DNA of 64,000 nucleotides from positions 372,001-436,000 of the forward strand of contig NZ_JAAOZT010000001.1 in NCBI RefSeq assembly GCF_011947285.1, given 5' to 3'. Source of the stretch: Glaciimonas immobilis. Its GTDB lineage: Bacteria > Pseudomonadota > Gammaproteobacteria > Burkholderiales > Burkholderiaceae_D. The notes beneath the pieces are model-generated. The model was not told the origin of the DNA. It ran no database searches and saw only the letters and a program-made list of their open reading frames with translations. Position numbers and translations under genes: made by a program. Every line of letters starts with the position of its first letter. The first letter of the stretch is position 1. Shown here piece by piece: positions 52,827 through 62,459 of the stretch.

Positions 52827-54350
52827 ATGCCTGACACTCAGTCTGAAAAGCAAGAAATTATTATCGTAGCCGATGCTGAAGCATTGGCGCCATCTATCCG
52901 TTTTTCGGATTTTGGATTATCGCCCGACATCCTGCGCGCGCTCAACGATCAGGGGTATATCAATCCGACGCCGATTCAGGCGGAGGCGATCCCGATCGTC
53001 CTGCAAGGCCGCGATGTCATGGGCGCTGCCCAAACTGGAACCGGCAAAACGGCCGGTTTTGCGCTACCGATTATTCAGTTGCTACTGGCGCATGCCAACA
53101 CCAGCGCGTCGCCTGCGCGGCATCCGGTGCGCGCCCTGATTCTGACGCCCACCCGTGAGTTGGCAGATCAGGTCGCTGAAAACGTTAAAGCCTATTGTCG
53201 TCACACGGCACTGCGCGCTACGGTAGTTTTTGGCGGTATCGATATGGCACCGCAAACGGCAGCATTGCGATCAGGTATTGAGATCGTGATCGCAACGCCC
53301 GGTCGTTTGCTGGATCATGTGCAGCAAAAAACCATCAGCTTGTCCCAGACCCAGATTCTGGTAATGGACGAAGCTGACCGTATGCTGGACATGGGCTTTC
53401 TGCCTGATCTGCAGCGGATTCTCAATCTTCTGCCTAAAGAACGTCAAAGCCTGATGTTCTCCGCGACCTTCTCGGCCGAGATTAAAAAGCTCGCAGGTAG
53501 CTTCCTTAAAAATCCCGTCACCATCGAAGTTGCGCGTAGCAATGCGACGGCTGATAACGTCACGCAGACGATGTATCGGATTGATGATCAGGCCAAGCTG
53601 GACGCGGTTTCTTTTATCATCCGCGAACGCAATCTAAAGCAGGTCATTGTGTTTTCAAACACGAAAATCGGTGCTTCACGTTTGGCCAAGCATCTGGAAA
53701 GTGAAGGCGTTAATGCTTCAGCGATTCATGGTGACAAGAGCCAGAATGAGCGGATGGCCGCCCTGGAGGCTTTTAAACAAGGCGCGATTGAAGTGTTGGT
53801 CGCGACCGATGTAGCCGCACGTGGTCTTGATATCGCTGAGTTGCCGTGCGTGATTAATTTCGACTTGCCGTATAACGCCGAGGATTATGTCCATCGGATT
53901 GGGCGTACTGGCCGTGCCGGTGCGTCAGGCGACGCCATTTCTCTGTGCACAGAGAAAGATGAGCGCCTGCTGGTCGATATCGAAAAAATGATCAAGCACA
54001 AGTTTGTTCGGGCTGAACTGGTTGGTTTTGTAGCGAAAGTGCGGACTTCAGAGCGTGAACGCGCACCTCGCCGCGAGGACGGCGAAAATCGCGCTGAAGC
54101 ACGCGGCGGGCGTACGGAATCTCGCTCAGATTCAAGAAGTGATTCGCGTAGCGCATCATCAGATCGCAGCAATCAACATACCCGTAGCGCGTACGCATCG
54201 TTGCCGCGTAAGGAAAAAATTGATCCGTGGTTTTTGAAGCCTTACGAACCCACGCCATCGGCGATCGAGAGCGCACAAAATAGCCAGACCGCGCAAACCA
54301 AACCGAAGGGCAAGCTTGCCGCCTTGCTGGGTGGTATGCCTAAGCGTTAA
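52827..54350 (+). CDS. rhlE: DEAD-box RNA helicase (RhlE-like)
   Basis: The 507-residue protein has all DEAD-box motifs: Q motif (GYINPTPIQAEAIP), AQTGTGKT, PTRELADQV, MDEADRML, SATFSAEIKK, the HGDKSQNERM region and HRIGRTGRAG. After the core comes a 120-residue Arg/Glu/Ser-rich tail (RREDGENRAEARGGRTESRS), likely RNA-binding. RhlE-type helicases remodel RNA during ribosome assembly and at low temperature. The long untranslated region upstream agrees with temperature control. The next gene is convergent. Confidence 0.94.
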   Translation: MPDTQSEKQEIIIVADAEALAPSIRFSDFGLSPDILRALNDQGYINPTPIQAEAIPIVLQGRDVMGAAQTGTGKTAGFALPIIQLLLAHANTSASPARHPVRALILTPTRELADQVAENVKAYCRHTALRATVVFGGIDMAPQTAALRSGIEIVIATPGRLLDHVQQKTISLSQTQILVMDEADRMLDMGFLPDLQRILNLLPKERQSLMFSATFSAEIKKLAGSFLKNPVTIEVARSNATADNVTQTMYRIDDQAKLDAVSFIIRERNLKQVIVFSNTKIGASRLAKHLESEGVNASAIHGDKSQNERMAALEAFKQGAIEVLVATDVAARGLDIAELPCVINFDLPYNAEDYVHRIGRTGRAGASGDAISLCTEKDERLLVDIEKMIKHKFVRAELVGFVAKVRTSERERAPRREDGENRAEARGGRTESRSDSRSDSRSASSDRSNQHTRSAYASLPRKEKIDPWFLKPYEPTPSAIESAQNSQTAQTKPKGKLAALLGGMPKR

Positions 54351-54474
54351 GGGTTAGGTATTAGGCATCAAGAGTATCAAGAGTATTAAGCATAAACGCT
54401 AACTTTGCGCCCGTTGGCTTGCAGCATCGCAGATATTCAATCAGGCCAATTATGGCAGCCAGCGCTCCGGTCTT

Positions 54475-55365
54475 TCAACGGCGATCCAGCCGTTGATTGG
54501 CCCAAGCCGCGATCGCAAGCGGCCAAAACGCTTCAACAGAATCAATCTTCCCGATTTCCAGTCCCAAAAACCAGGCGGCTTTAACCAGCGTTTGGTATGG
54601 TTGCGTTAAATCTAGCGGCGGTGCATCGTTCTGTTTCGATAACTTTTCACCATTGGCGTTGGTGATAACCGGCACATGCAAGTAACTTGGGGTGAGGTAC
54701 TGAAGCTGGCGTTGCAGATAAATTTGTCTTGGAGTGGAATCTAACAGGTCCGCGCCGCGTACAACATGCGTGACGCCCTGATTTGCATCATCGACTATTA
54801 CGGCAAGCTGATAAGTCCAAAAACCGTCCACACGTTTCAAGACAAAATCCCCGACTTCGATAGCTAGATGTTGTTGCGTCATCCCTTGCCATCTATCTTC
54901 AAACCGTATCAGTTCTGCTGCTTGTCCGATTTCTGGAACCAGCAATCTGTAAGAGCGGGTCGGCTTGCCTACTGGCAGTCCGTTTCTGCAAGTGCCGGGA
55001 TAGACGGCGGCACCGTCGGACGCCACGCCAATGTGAGAGTCAACGATTTCGCGCCGGGTACAGCCGCAGGGATAGGCCAGTCGTCCCAGCCTGTCAAATG
55101 CCGCCTGATACAAATCGCCGCGATGACTTTGGTATACCACCTTGCCGTCCCAATGCATCTGTAGCGCCGACAATGCATGTAAAATTGCCTCGGCCGCCCC
55201 GTGCGCCGTGCGTGCCTCATCTACATCTTCCATGCGTACCAGCCAGCTGCCGTGATGCGCTTTGGCATCCAGATAACTTGCCATCGCAGCAACCAGCGCA
55301 CCATCATGCAATGGGCCGGTCGGGGAGGGGGCGAAACGTCCGATGTAATGCGTTGCGTCAGGCAT
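54475..55365 (-). CDS. gluQ: glutamyl-Q tRNA(Asp) synthetase
   Basis: The 296-residue protein resembles the catalytic domain of glutamyl-tRNA synthetase without the anticodon-binding part. It has FAPSPTGPLHDGALVAAMAS (HIGH-like) and GEKLSKQNDAPP (KMSKS-like). A zinc site is visible in YPCGCTRREI and VYPGTC. It attaches glutamate to queuosine-34 of tRNA(Asp). It is convergent with rhlE and lies 65 bases from the LysR gene in the same direction. Confidence 0.93.
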   Translation of the reverse strand: MPDATHYIGRFAPSPTGPLHDGALVAAMASYLDAKAHHGSWLVRMEDVDEARTAHGAAEAILHALSALQMHWDGKVVYQSHRGDLYQAAFDRLGRLAYPCGCTRREIVDSHIGVASDGAAVYPGTCRNGLPVGKPTRSYRLLVPEIGQAAELIRFEDRWQGMTQQHLAIEVGDFVLKRVDGFWTYQLAVIVDDANQGVTHVVRGADLLDSTPRQIYLQRQLQYLTPSYLHVPVITNANGEKLSKQNDAPPLDLTQPYQTLVKAAWFLGLEIGKIDSVEAFWPLAIAAWANQRLDRR

Positions 55366-55429
55366 AATTAGGCATATTTAGGCAACTTGATAAAGTGATG
55401 ATCTGTTCAACATCAACTGGGCGTTGGGG

Positions 55430-56350
55430 TTAAGGCCATTGAATTAAATGACGCGCGGTTTCCGGATCGTTTAATTGTTGAATAACCCATTTGAGCGATT
55501 TCCCTAACGCTGGCGCACGCCAGGCAATCTTCATCTTCACTCCCGGCTTTTCTTCAAGCGTTTGTTTTTCTATTAATGCACCGGACAAAAAATAAGGTTC
55601 TGCGGTACGCCGCGGTAAATGCCCGCACCCCAATCCATTAAGCTGGGCCTGCAACTTTGCAGACATTGTAGGCACCGTTAAAATATCCTGTCCTATGAGT
55701 AATCCGGAGGTGATGCTGGGCAGTACGCGTCCGGTGTCGCCGACCGCGATAGCGCGGTATTGCTGAATGATATTGGCAGTTAGTGGCTCCGCCGCAAGTG
55801 CGAGTGGATGCTGGGGGGCCACGGCGAAGGCCCATTCAGTCGTACCCAGATGACGCGTCTGAAAATCACCGCTCATGCGGATGTAATCGGGACCGTCGTG
55901 CGGCGCGCCAATCGCCAGATCGGCACGATCATTGATCAGTGCCTCCCATACGCCGGAAAGCGCCTCGTGAAAGATGCGTAATCGTGTCCCTGCATTCTCA
56001 CGATCAAAGGCGGCAATCAGCGGCATCAATGCTTCGAATGGGACAATACTGTCTAAAACAATGCGCAGCTCAACTTCCCAGCCTGTGGCGGTGCGTTTTA
56101 CCCGCCGTTCCAACTCTTGTGCCGCTTGCAGCAAATGCCTGCCTTCGGTCAATAACTCCAGACCGGCACCTGTCAATCTGGCGCGATGACCGGTGCGATC
56201 AAACAGCAATACATCGAGGTCTTCTTCAAGCTTGCGGATGCTGTATGTGAGCGCCGATGGCACCCGATCCAATGCAATAGCTGCTGCGCCAAAGCTCCCC
56301 TTACGGTCGATGGTATCGAGGATTTGTAATGCCTCCAGCGTTAAATTCAT
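55430..56350 (-). CDS. LysR-family transcriptional regulator
   Basis: The 306-residue protein has the N-terminal winged helix LEALQILDTIDRKGSFGAAA, with SALTYSIRKLEEDLDVLLFD next to it. A C-terminal substrate-binding domain of two lobes follows. It is a LysR-type regulator. The target is not evident; the neighbours gluQ and trhO are housekeeping tRNA genes. Regulators of this group often act on genes encoded elsewhere. Confidence 0.9.
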   Translation of the reverse strand: MNLTLEALQILDTIDRKGSFGAAAIALDRVPSALTYSIRKLEEDLDVLLFDRTGHRARLTGAGLELLTEGRHLLQAAQELERRVKRTATGWEVELRIVLDSIVPFEALMPLIAAFDRENAGTRLRIFHEALSGVWEALINDRADLAIGAPHDGPDYIRMSGDFQTRHLGTTEWAFAVAPQHPLALAAEPLTANIIQQYRAIAVGDTGRVLPSITSGLLIGQDILTVPTMSAKLQAQLNGLGCGHLPRRTAEPYFLSGALIEKQTLEEKPGVKMKIAWRAPALGKSLKWVIQQLNDPETARHLIQWP

Positions 56351-56537
56351 AGTCTTAGTGTTGCGAAAATAATAAAATTTAACGACTTATAACATCATAT
56401 AGCGAAAATCGTGGCTGATATAAATGATTGTTAAAAAAATCATATTATTTCCCTGCGAGGGCTGACATTGCCTTCTTCGTAACATCTATGTAACTTGCTT
56501 ATTAACGATATCACTCAAGGGTTTGCAAAAAAATAAG

Positions 56538-57437
56538 TCACGGAACTGGCGTCGGTTCCTGCGGTGCAACATCCAGCGAGGAGGCCTTTTTTACGCGATT
56601 CACCGCGCAATGCGGGCAAGATATACCGATCACGTATTCGGGCGATAGCTGTTCACGGGGAGTGACAACCGTGCGACAAATGAAACACTGCGAAGTTGCG
56701 GTTTCCTGTAGTTGCGGATTGAGCGACGTTCTATAGTCGAAAACAAAGCAATCGCCTTTGTAATGCGCACCGCCGCACTCTTCAAAATACTTGAGTATTC
56801 CACCGTCAAGTTGGTAGACGCTATCAAAGCCGATTTCTTGCATATGAATCGCGGCTTTTTCGCAGCGGATGCCGCCGGTGCAGAATGTGACGACGGTTTT
56901 ATCGATCAGTGCGTCCTTATTGGCAGCGATCACTTCCGGAAATTCACTAAACTTGTCGATCCGATAATCCACCGTATTGGCAAACGTGCCAACATCCACT
57001 TCGAATCCATTCCGCGTGTCGACCATCACAACTGGACGACCGTTATCGTCATGTCCCTGATCTAGCCAGCGCTTCAGGGTTTTAGGCGCAACCGATGGCG
57101 CGCGACCTAGCTCCGGCTTGATCAGTGGGTGTTTCATGGTGATGATTTCGGCCTTCAGCTTGACCAGCATGCGGGTGAAGGGCTGCTTTTCGGAATAGCT
57201 TTCTTTTACTTCCATATCAGCGAAGCGCGTATCGGACCGAAGCCAGATCAAAAATTGATCGATTTGCTCACGAAGGCCCGCCAAAAACATGTTAATGCCT
57301 TCGGGGCTAAGAAGTATCGTACCTTTTAACTGGAGTTGGATACACGTTGTGAGGAATTCCGCACGTTTGTCGGCGGTATCGTCAAAAGTGATAAATTTAT
57401 AGGCTGCAATATTAACGTAAGTAGGTGTGGACGACAT
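56538..57437 (-). CDS. trhO: tRNA uridine(34) hydroxylase (TrhO, rhodanese family)
   Basis: The 299-residue protein has an N-terminal acylphosphatase-like part ([20 protein letters not shown]) and a rhodanese domain with the active Cys in [16 protein letters not shown] near residue 180. The C-terminal zinc-binding-like part is [10 protein letters not shown] and GISCPHC. This is TrhO (YceA), which hydroxylates U34 of certain tRNAs on the way to ho5U derivatives. ATG 57437 is the family start; the frame open to 57740 overlaps the dnaE promoter and is not used. It is divergent from dnaE. Confidence 0.92.
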   Translation of the reverse strand: MSSTPTYVNIAAYKFITFDDTADKRAEFLTTCIQLQLKGTILLSPEGINMFLAGLREQIDQFLIWLRSDTRFADMEVKESYSEKQPFTRMLVKLKAEIITMKHPLIKPELGRAPSVAPKTLKRWLDQGHDDNGRPVVMVDTRNGFEVDVGTFANTVDYRIDKFSEFPEVIAANKDALIDKTVVTFCTGGIRCEKAAIHMQEIGFDSVYQLDGGILKYFEECGGAHYKGDCFVFDYRTSLNPQLQETATSQCFICRTVVTPREQLSPEYVIGISCPHCAVNRVKKASSLDVAPQEPTPVP

Positions 57438-57585
57438 AAGCGTGATTTTCTGAGGGGGTTCTCTACCGTGAGGGCAGATTCTGTAAGTCATTGATTTAAC
57501 AGTATTATAAACGCCGCAGGACTTTTCATCGTGATTTGCGCTGCGAAAGCTGATTCCGGGGAGGTAGCGGGGTAAAATACGGGCT

Positions 57586-60500
57586 ATGACGACACCGCAA
57601 TTTACACATCTCCGCCTGCATTCCGAATACTCGATCGTCGATGGCTTAGTGCGCATCGATGACGTAATTAAAGCTGCTGCCGATGACCAGCAAGCGGCTT
57701 TAGGTATATCCGATCTTGCCAATCTGTTTGGAATGGTCAAATTTTATAAGGCTGCACGCAGTAAAGGCGTCAAGCCGATTATCGGCTGCGACGTCTGGAT
57801 TACCAATACCGACGCACGCGATAAACCGTCACGTTTATTATTACTGGCCAAGGATCGGGTTGGCTATCTCCAGTTGTGCGAATTGTTATCCAAGGCATGG
57901 ATCGAAAATCTGCACCGCGGTCGTGCCGAGATTCGCCCAGAGTGGTTAGAAGATCTTCAGCACCAAAGCGGTGGTAACGGTCTGATCGCCCTTTCCGGCG
58001 CCCATTTTGGTGATGTCGGTATAGCAATTGATAATGGCAATGTGGCAGCGGCCAAGCGTTGTGCGCAACGCTGGATGACAATCTTTCCGGATAGCTTTTA
58101 CATTGAAGTTCAGCGCGCCGACCAGCCCAACATGGAGGCAAACGTGCGCCATGCGGTGGCTCTGGCTGCGGAGCTGCAACTACCGGTGGTGGCAACCCAT
58201 CCGATTCAATTTCTTAACAAAGAAGAATTTATTGCCCATGAGGCGCGCACTTGTATTTCTGAAGGCGAGATGCTGGCAAACGCGCGCCGGGTTCGTCGCT
58301 TCAATGATCAGCAGTGTTTTAAAACCCAGGCCGAGATGGCGGCATTGTTTGCCGACATGCCCGCGGCTTTACAAAACTCGGTAGAAATCGCCAAACGCTG
58401 CAATTTATCGCTACAACTAGGCAAGCCGCAACTGCCGGATTTTCCGACGCCGAATGGTATGTCGATTGGCGAGTTTCTGGACGAGCAGTCGAAGGAAGGG
58501 CTGGCGATGCGCATGGTGCATCTGTTTCCGGATGAAGAAAAGCGCGAACAGAATCGTCAGCGTTATCAGGATCGGTTGAAGTTTGAAATCGATACGATCG
58601 TCAAGATGGGCTTTCCCGGTTATTTTTTGATCGTTGCGGAATTTATCCGATGGGCCAAAGAGAATGGCGTACCTGTTGGGCCGGGTCGTGGCTCTGGCGC
58701 AGGCTCACTGGTGGCGTATTCGCTCCAGATTACCGATTTGGATCCGCTGCGATACAACCTCCTGTTCGAGCGGTTTCTCAATCCTGAACGGGTATCAATG
58801 CCCGATTTCGATATCGATTTTTGTCAGGAAGGCCGTGACCGCGTCATTCAACACGTGAAGGATTTGTACGGCAAAGAGGCGGTGTCGCAGATTGCTACCT
58901 TCGGTACCATGGCCGCTAAAGGAGCGATTCGCGATGTCGGTCGGGTCCTCGATTTTGGCTATAACTTCTGCGACGGTATTTCCAAACTGATTCCGTTCAA
59001 GCCCGGTAAACACGTGACGATTGCCGATGCAATCAAAGAAGAACCGATGCTGGCCGAGCGACTGGAGAACGAAGAAGAGGTCAAGCAGTTATTAAACCTT
59101 GCGCAGCAGGTCGAAGGTATTGCCCGCAACATCGGTATGCATGCGGGTGGTGTTTTGATCGCACCGGGCAAGCTCACCGATTTTTGCCCACTCTACACGC
59201 AAGGCGGCGATGCTGGTGTTGTGTCGCAATACGACAAAGACGATGTAGAGGCCGTCGGTCTGGTGAAGTTCGACTTTTTGGGTTTGACCACGCTGACCAT
59301 TCTCGACCGTGCAGTGCGTTACATCAAACAACTTGATCCGGCGATGGCAGATTTTAGTCTGGAAAAACTGCCGCTCAACGACCGCGCGTCTTATCAATTG
59401 CTGACCGCGGCTAAAACAGTCGCCGTATTCCAGCTCGAAAGCCGCGGCATGCAAGGCATGTTGAAAGATGCGCGTCCCGATCGTTTTGAAGACATCATCG
59501 CACTGGTGGCGCTGTATCGTCCGGGTCCGATGGATTTGATTCCTGACTTTTGCAAACGTAAGCACGGCGAACGTTTCGATTATCCCGATCCGCGTACCGA
59601 AGGCATTTTGTCCGAAACCTACGGCATCATGGTCTATCAGGAGCAGGTAATGCAGATGGCGCAGGTCGTCGGCGGTTACTCGCTCGGTGGTGCCGATTTG
59701 CTACGTCGTGCGATGGGTAAGAAAAAAGCGGAAGAGATGGCGGAACATCGTCAGATATTCCGTGATGGTGCTGCCAAGGATGGACTGAGCCAAGCTAAAG
59801 CTGACGAAATTTTCGATTTGATGGAAAAGTTCGCAGGCTATGGTTTTAATAAATCGCATGCTGCGGCATACGCGTTGTTGTCGTACCACACCGCTTATTT
59901 AAAAGCGCATCATCCGGCGGCATTCATGGCTGCCAACTTGTCGCTGGCGATGGATGACACCGAAAAAGTCAAAATTCTGGTCGAAGACTCGCTGGATATT
60001 TGCAAGCTGACCTTGTTGCCGCCGAATATTAATTTGTCCGATTATCGGTTCACGCCAGAAGCCGAGCCGGGCAAAAAAGCGACCTTCATTCGTTATGGAC
60101 TAGGCGCAGTAAAGGGCTCCGGTCAGAATGCCATTGAGGCCATCGTGGCCGCACGCAACGTTAAGCCTTTCGTTGATTTATTCGATTTCTGTGTACGGGT
60201 GGACAAGCGCCAGATTAACCGCCGCACGATCGAATCGCTGATCAGGGCAGGGGCGTTCGATTGCTTTAACGTGGATCGTGGCATCTTGTTGGCCTCCGTT
60301 CCGCTAGCGATGGAAGCCGCCGATCAGAAACTGGCAGCAGTCAACCAGGTCAGCCTGTTTGGCGGCGATGACAGCGATCTGGAGCCACCTCCCGAGTATG
60401 TCAAGGCGACCCCGTGGACCGACAAGCAAAAACTGACAGAAGAAAAATTGGCACTGGGCTTTTATTTATCCGGCCATCTGTTCGAAGCTTACGCGCCAGA

Positions 60501-61053
60501 AGCACGGCGTTTTGCGAGGACGCCTTTAGGCAATCTGGAGCCGTCGCGCGACCCGCGTACCTTGGCGGGGATCATCACCGGCTTGCGGACTCAAATGACG
60601 CAGCGCGGCAAAATGATTATTGTGACGCTCGATGACGGTAGTGCCACGGTAGACGTCACGGTTTACAGTGAACAATTTGAACCTAATAAAGCATTCTTCA
60701 AAGAAGACGAATTTCTGGTCGTTCAGGGCAAGGTCTCGGAGGATCGCTTTAACGGCGGATTGCGCGTATCGGCCGAGAAGGTCATGGACATTGCCACGGC
60801 ACGGATTCATTATGGCCGTCAGTTTGTGTTGTCACTGACAACGCCTAAACAGCAAATTGGTGTCAAAGAACTGAAAGACCTGTTGTCGTCGCATCGTTCT
60901 GACGCGGGTTTGCCGCTGACCGTACGCTACATGGGTGGCGGCATCGGTTGTGAGATATTGCTGGGCAACGCCTGGCGTGTATCGCCTAGTGATGGTTTGC
61001 AGAGCGGTCTGGCGGCCCGATTAGGTGAAGATGCGGTGGCGATAGAGTACTAA
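57586..61053 (+). CDS. dnaE: DNA polymerase III alpha subunit
   Basis: The 1155-residue replicative polymerase has an N-terminal PHP domain ([20 protein letters not shown]) and the C-family palm, with [20 protein letters not shown] and the catalytic PDFDIDF near residue 405. [20 protein letters not shown] near residue 765 and a C-terminal OB-fold follow. It copies the chromosome as part of the holoenzyme. TAAAAT eight bases before the ATG could be a -10, which would give a nearly leaderless message; the -35 is poor. The length is normal for the DnaE1 type. Confidence 0.97.
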   Translation: MTTPQFTHLRLHSEYSIVDGLVRIDDVIKAAADDQQAALGISDLANLFGMVKFYKAARSKGVKPIIGCDVWITNTDARDKPSRLLLLAKDRVGYLQLCELLSKAWIENLHRGRAEIRPEWLEDLQHQSGGNGLIALSGAHFGDVGIAIDNGNVAAAKRCAQRWMTIFPDSFYIEVQRADQPNMEANVRHAVALAAELQLPVVATHPIQFLNKEEFIAHEARTCISEGEMLANARRVRRFNDQQCFKTQAEMAALFADMPAALQNSVEIAKRCNLSLQLGKPQLPDFPTPNGMSIGEFLDEQSKEGLAMRMVHLFPDEEKREQNRQRYQDRLKFEIDTIVKMGFPGYFLIVAEFIRWAKENGVPVGPGRGSGAGSLVAYSLQITDLDPLRYNLLFERFLNPERVSMPDFDIDFCQEGRDRVIQHVKDLYGKEAVSQIATFGTMAAKGAIRDVGRVLDFGYNFCDGISKLIPFKPGKHVTIADAIKEEPMLAERLENEEEVKQLLNLAQQVEGIARNIGMHAGGVLIAPGKLTDFCPLYTQGGDAGVVSQYDKDDVEAVGLVKFDFLGLTTLTILDRAVRYIKQLDPAMADFSLEKLPLNDRASYQLLTAAKTVAVFQLESRGMQGMLKDARPDRFEDIIALVALYRPGPMDLIPDFCKRKHGERFDYPDPRTEGILSETYGIMVYQEQVMQMAQVVGGYSLGGADLLRRAMGKKKAEEMAEHRQIFRDGAAKDGLSQAKADEIFDLMEKFAGYGFNKSHAAAYALLSYHTAYLKAHHPAAFMAANLSLAMDDTEKVKILVEDSLDICKLTLLPPNINLSDYRFTPEAEPGKKATFIRYGLGAVKGSGQNAIEAIVAARNVKPFVDLFDFCVRVDKRQINRRTIESLIRAGAFDCFNVDRGILLASVPLAMEAADQKLAAVNQVSLFGGDDSDLEPPPEYVKATPWTDKQKLTEEKLALGFYLSGHLFEAYAPEARRFARTPLGNLEPSRDPRTLAGIITGLRTQMTQRGKMIIVTLDDGSATVDVTVYSEQFEPNKAFFKEDEFLVVQGKVSEDRFNGGLRVSAEKVMDIATARIHYGRQFVLSLTTPKQQIGVKELKDLLSSHRSDAGLPLTVRYMGGGIGCEILLGNAWRVSPSDGLQSGLAARLGEDAVAIEY

Positions 61054-61211
61054 CACCGCGTGATGATGTGGCTAGTCAACTGCCGCCTCCGACTTTACAT
61101 GAAGAGGCGGAATCCTTTCTTCCCAGGACCAATTAATAAAACGTGCGCCGCTGATCGTGATCAGATAGCGCCATCCGCATACTTTTAATGTGCGCATTAC
61201 GGAGCAATAAT

Positions 61212-62459
61212 TTGTCTTATAAAACATGGCCGATATTCGTGGTCATTATGCTTTTTCCTGTCTTATCTTTAGCACTTCATAACGCTGGGAATATTTGTCT
61301 TTTTCTGTTGTTGATTTTTAGTATCGTCGCAGCGGTGACGCGCTTTAAACCGATGCAGCTAAGTTTTGCACAGGTTGTCAAAGATTATTGGCCATTTCAT
61401 CTGGCAATGGTGTCGCAGGTTATCGCGGTCGTGCTAAATCAGATTTCTTCGGGCGACTTCGCCTTTAAATATTATGATTCGGCGTTGCGTATTGCGCTAT
61501 TTGTGCCGGTCTTCTGGATCCTGATGGCGGTGCCACTGGACTATATCAAAAAGATTCAGTGGGCTTTTCTGGCGGGGGCGTTTATCGCCTTAGGTAAGGT
61601 GTATTACCTTACTCAGGGCGGCAGTATTCGTCCTCCGAACATGGGTTTTTTGGCGACGATACCTTTTTCCGCGATGGCGTTAATATTTAGCGCAGTGATT
61701 GTTGTCTCCATCGGCTGGACGGAGCGCCAAGCAAAATGGATCAACGGACTTAAAATCGCGGCCGGTTTAGCTGGGATATATGTCACTGTTTTGACTCAGA
61801 CCAGAGGTAGTTGGGTCGCCATCCCATTTTTTATCACGGGCGTCTTCTTTTTTGCACAGAGTATTCGTTGGCGATACCGCTTAATTATAGGTATCCTTGC
61901 TTTGGCTGGATTAGTGCTTGCTGGTACATATAGTAGCGTTGTTGAAGATAGGGTGGCCGCGGCCAAATCGGACATAGCGCTGTATGTCAATGGCGAGAAC
62001 GAAGATACCTCGGTCGGCGTCAGATTGCAGCTTTGGGAGGCATCGTGGAAATTGTTTGCGGCGCACCCCGTTTTTGGTGTCGGCAGAGAGAATTTCAAAC
62101 GCGAACTAGGAGCGCTTTCTGAGCGGAAGGTGATAACGCCGTTGACCGCCTCATTTTCGCATTCTCATAACGAGATTTTATTCAATATGGCGATTCTCGG
62201 AGTGTTTGGATTGCTGGGGATACTGGCCATTTATTTTGTCCCGGCATATTACTTTGCCCGCGAACTTCGCCATTCTGACCGGGCGTTGAGAGCCGCAGCC
62301 GGAATGGGATTAAGCGTATGCATGGGATTTTTTCTTATGGGTCTCACGGATATGATGTTTTTTTGGAATGTGACTGGCGGCATTTATAGTATGAGCCTGG
62401 CGACATTTTTGGTCTGTGTCGTTAAACGAAAAAAAGAACTTGAACGGATTGTGTCATGA
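61212..62459 (+). CDS. O-antigen ligase family protein
   Basis: This is a polytopic protein of about 415 residues with roughly ten to twelve membrane helices and a large periplasmic loop. It has the ligase motif HSHNEILFNMAILG near residue 315 and TQTRGSWVAIPFF near residue 195, whose Arg and His are the key residues in WaaL-type ligases. I prefer TTG 61212, because GGAG lies about eight bases upstream; an ATG at 61188 is in frame without such a site. The stop overlaps the msbA ATG (ATGA), so the two are coupled. Related enzymes join O-antigen or other glycans to lipid A core or proteins. Confidence 0.85.
   Translation: MSYKTWPIFVVIMLFPVLSLALHNAGNICLFLLLIFSIVAAVTRFKPMQLSFAQVVKDYWPFHLAMVSQVIAVVLNQISSGDFAFKYYDSALRIALFVPVFWILMAVPLDYIKKIQWAFLAGAFIALGKVYYLTQGGSIRPPNMGFLATIPFSAMALIFSAVIVVSIGWTERQAKWINGLKIAAGLAGIYVTVLTQTRGSWVAIPFFITGVFFFAQSIRWRYRLIIGILALAGLVLAGTYSSVVEDRVAAAKSDIALYVNGENEDTSVGVRLQLWEASWKLFAAHPVFGVGRENFKRELGALSERKVITPLTASFSHSHNEILFNMAILGVFGLLGILAIYFVPAYYFARELRHSDRALRAAAGMGLSVCMGFFLMGLTDMMFFWNVTGGIYSMSLATFLVCVVKRKKELERIVS

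Noticed and set aside
57438-57740. Longer N-terminus of TrhO
   Set aside because: The extra 101 codons overlap the dnaE promoter and start, and TrhO proteins in the family begin at the ATG at 57437.
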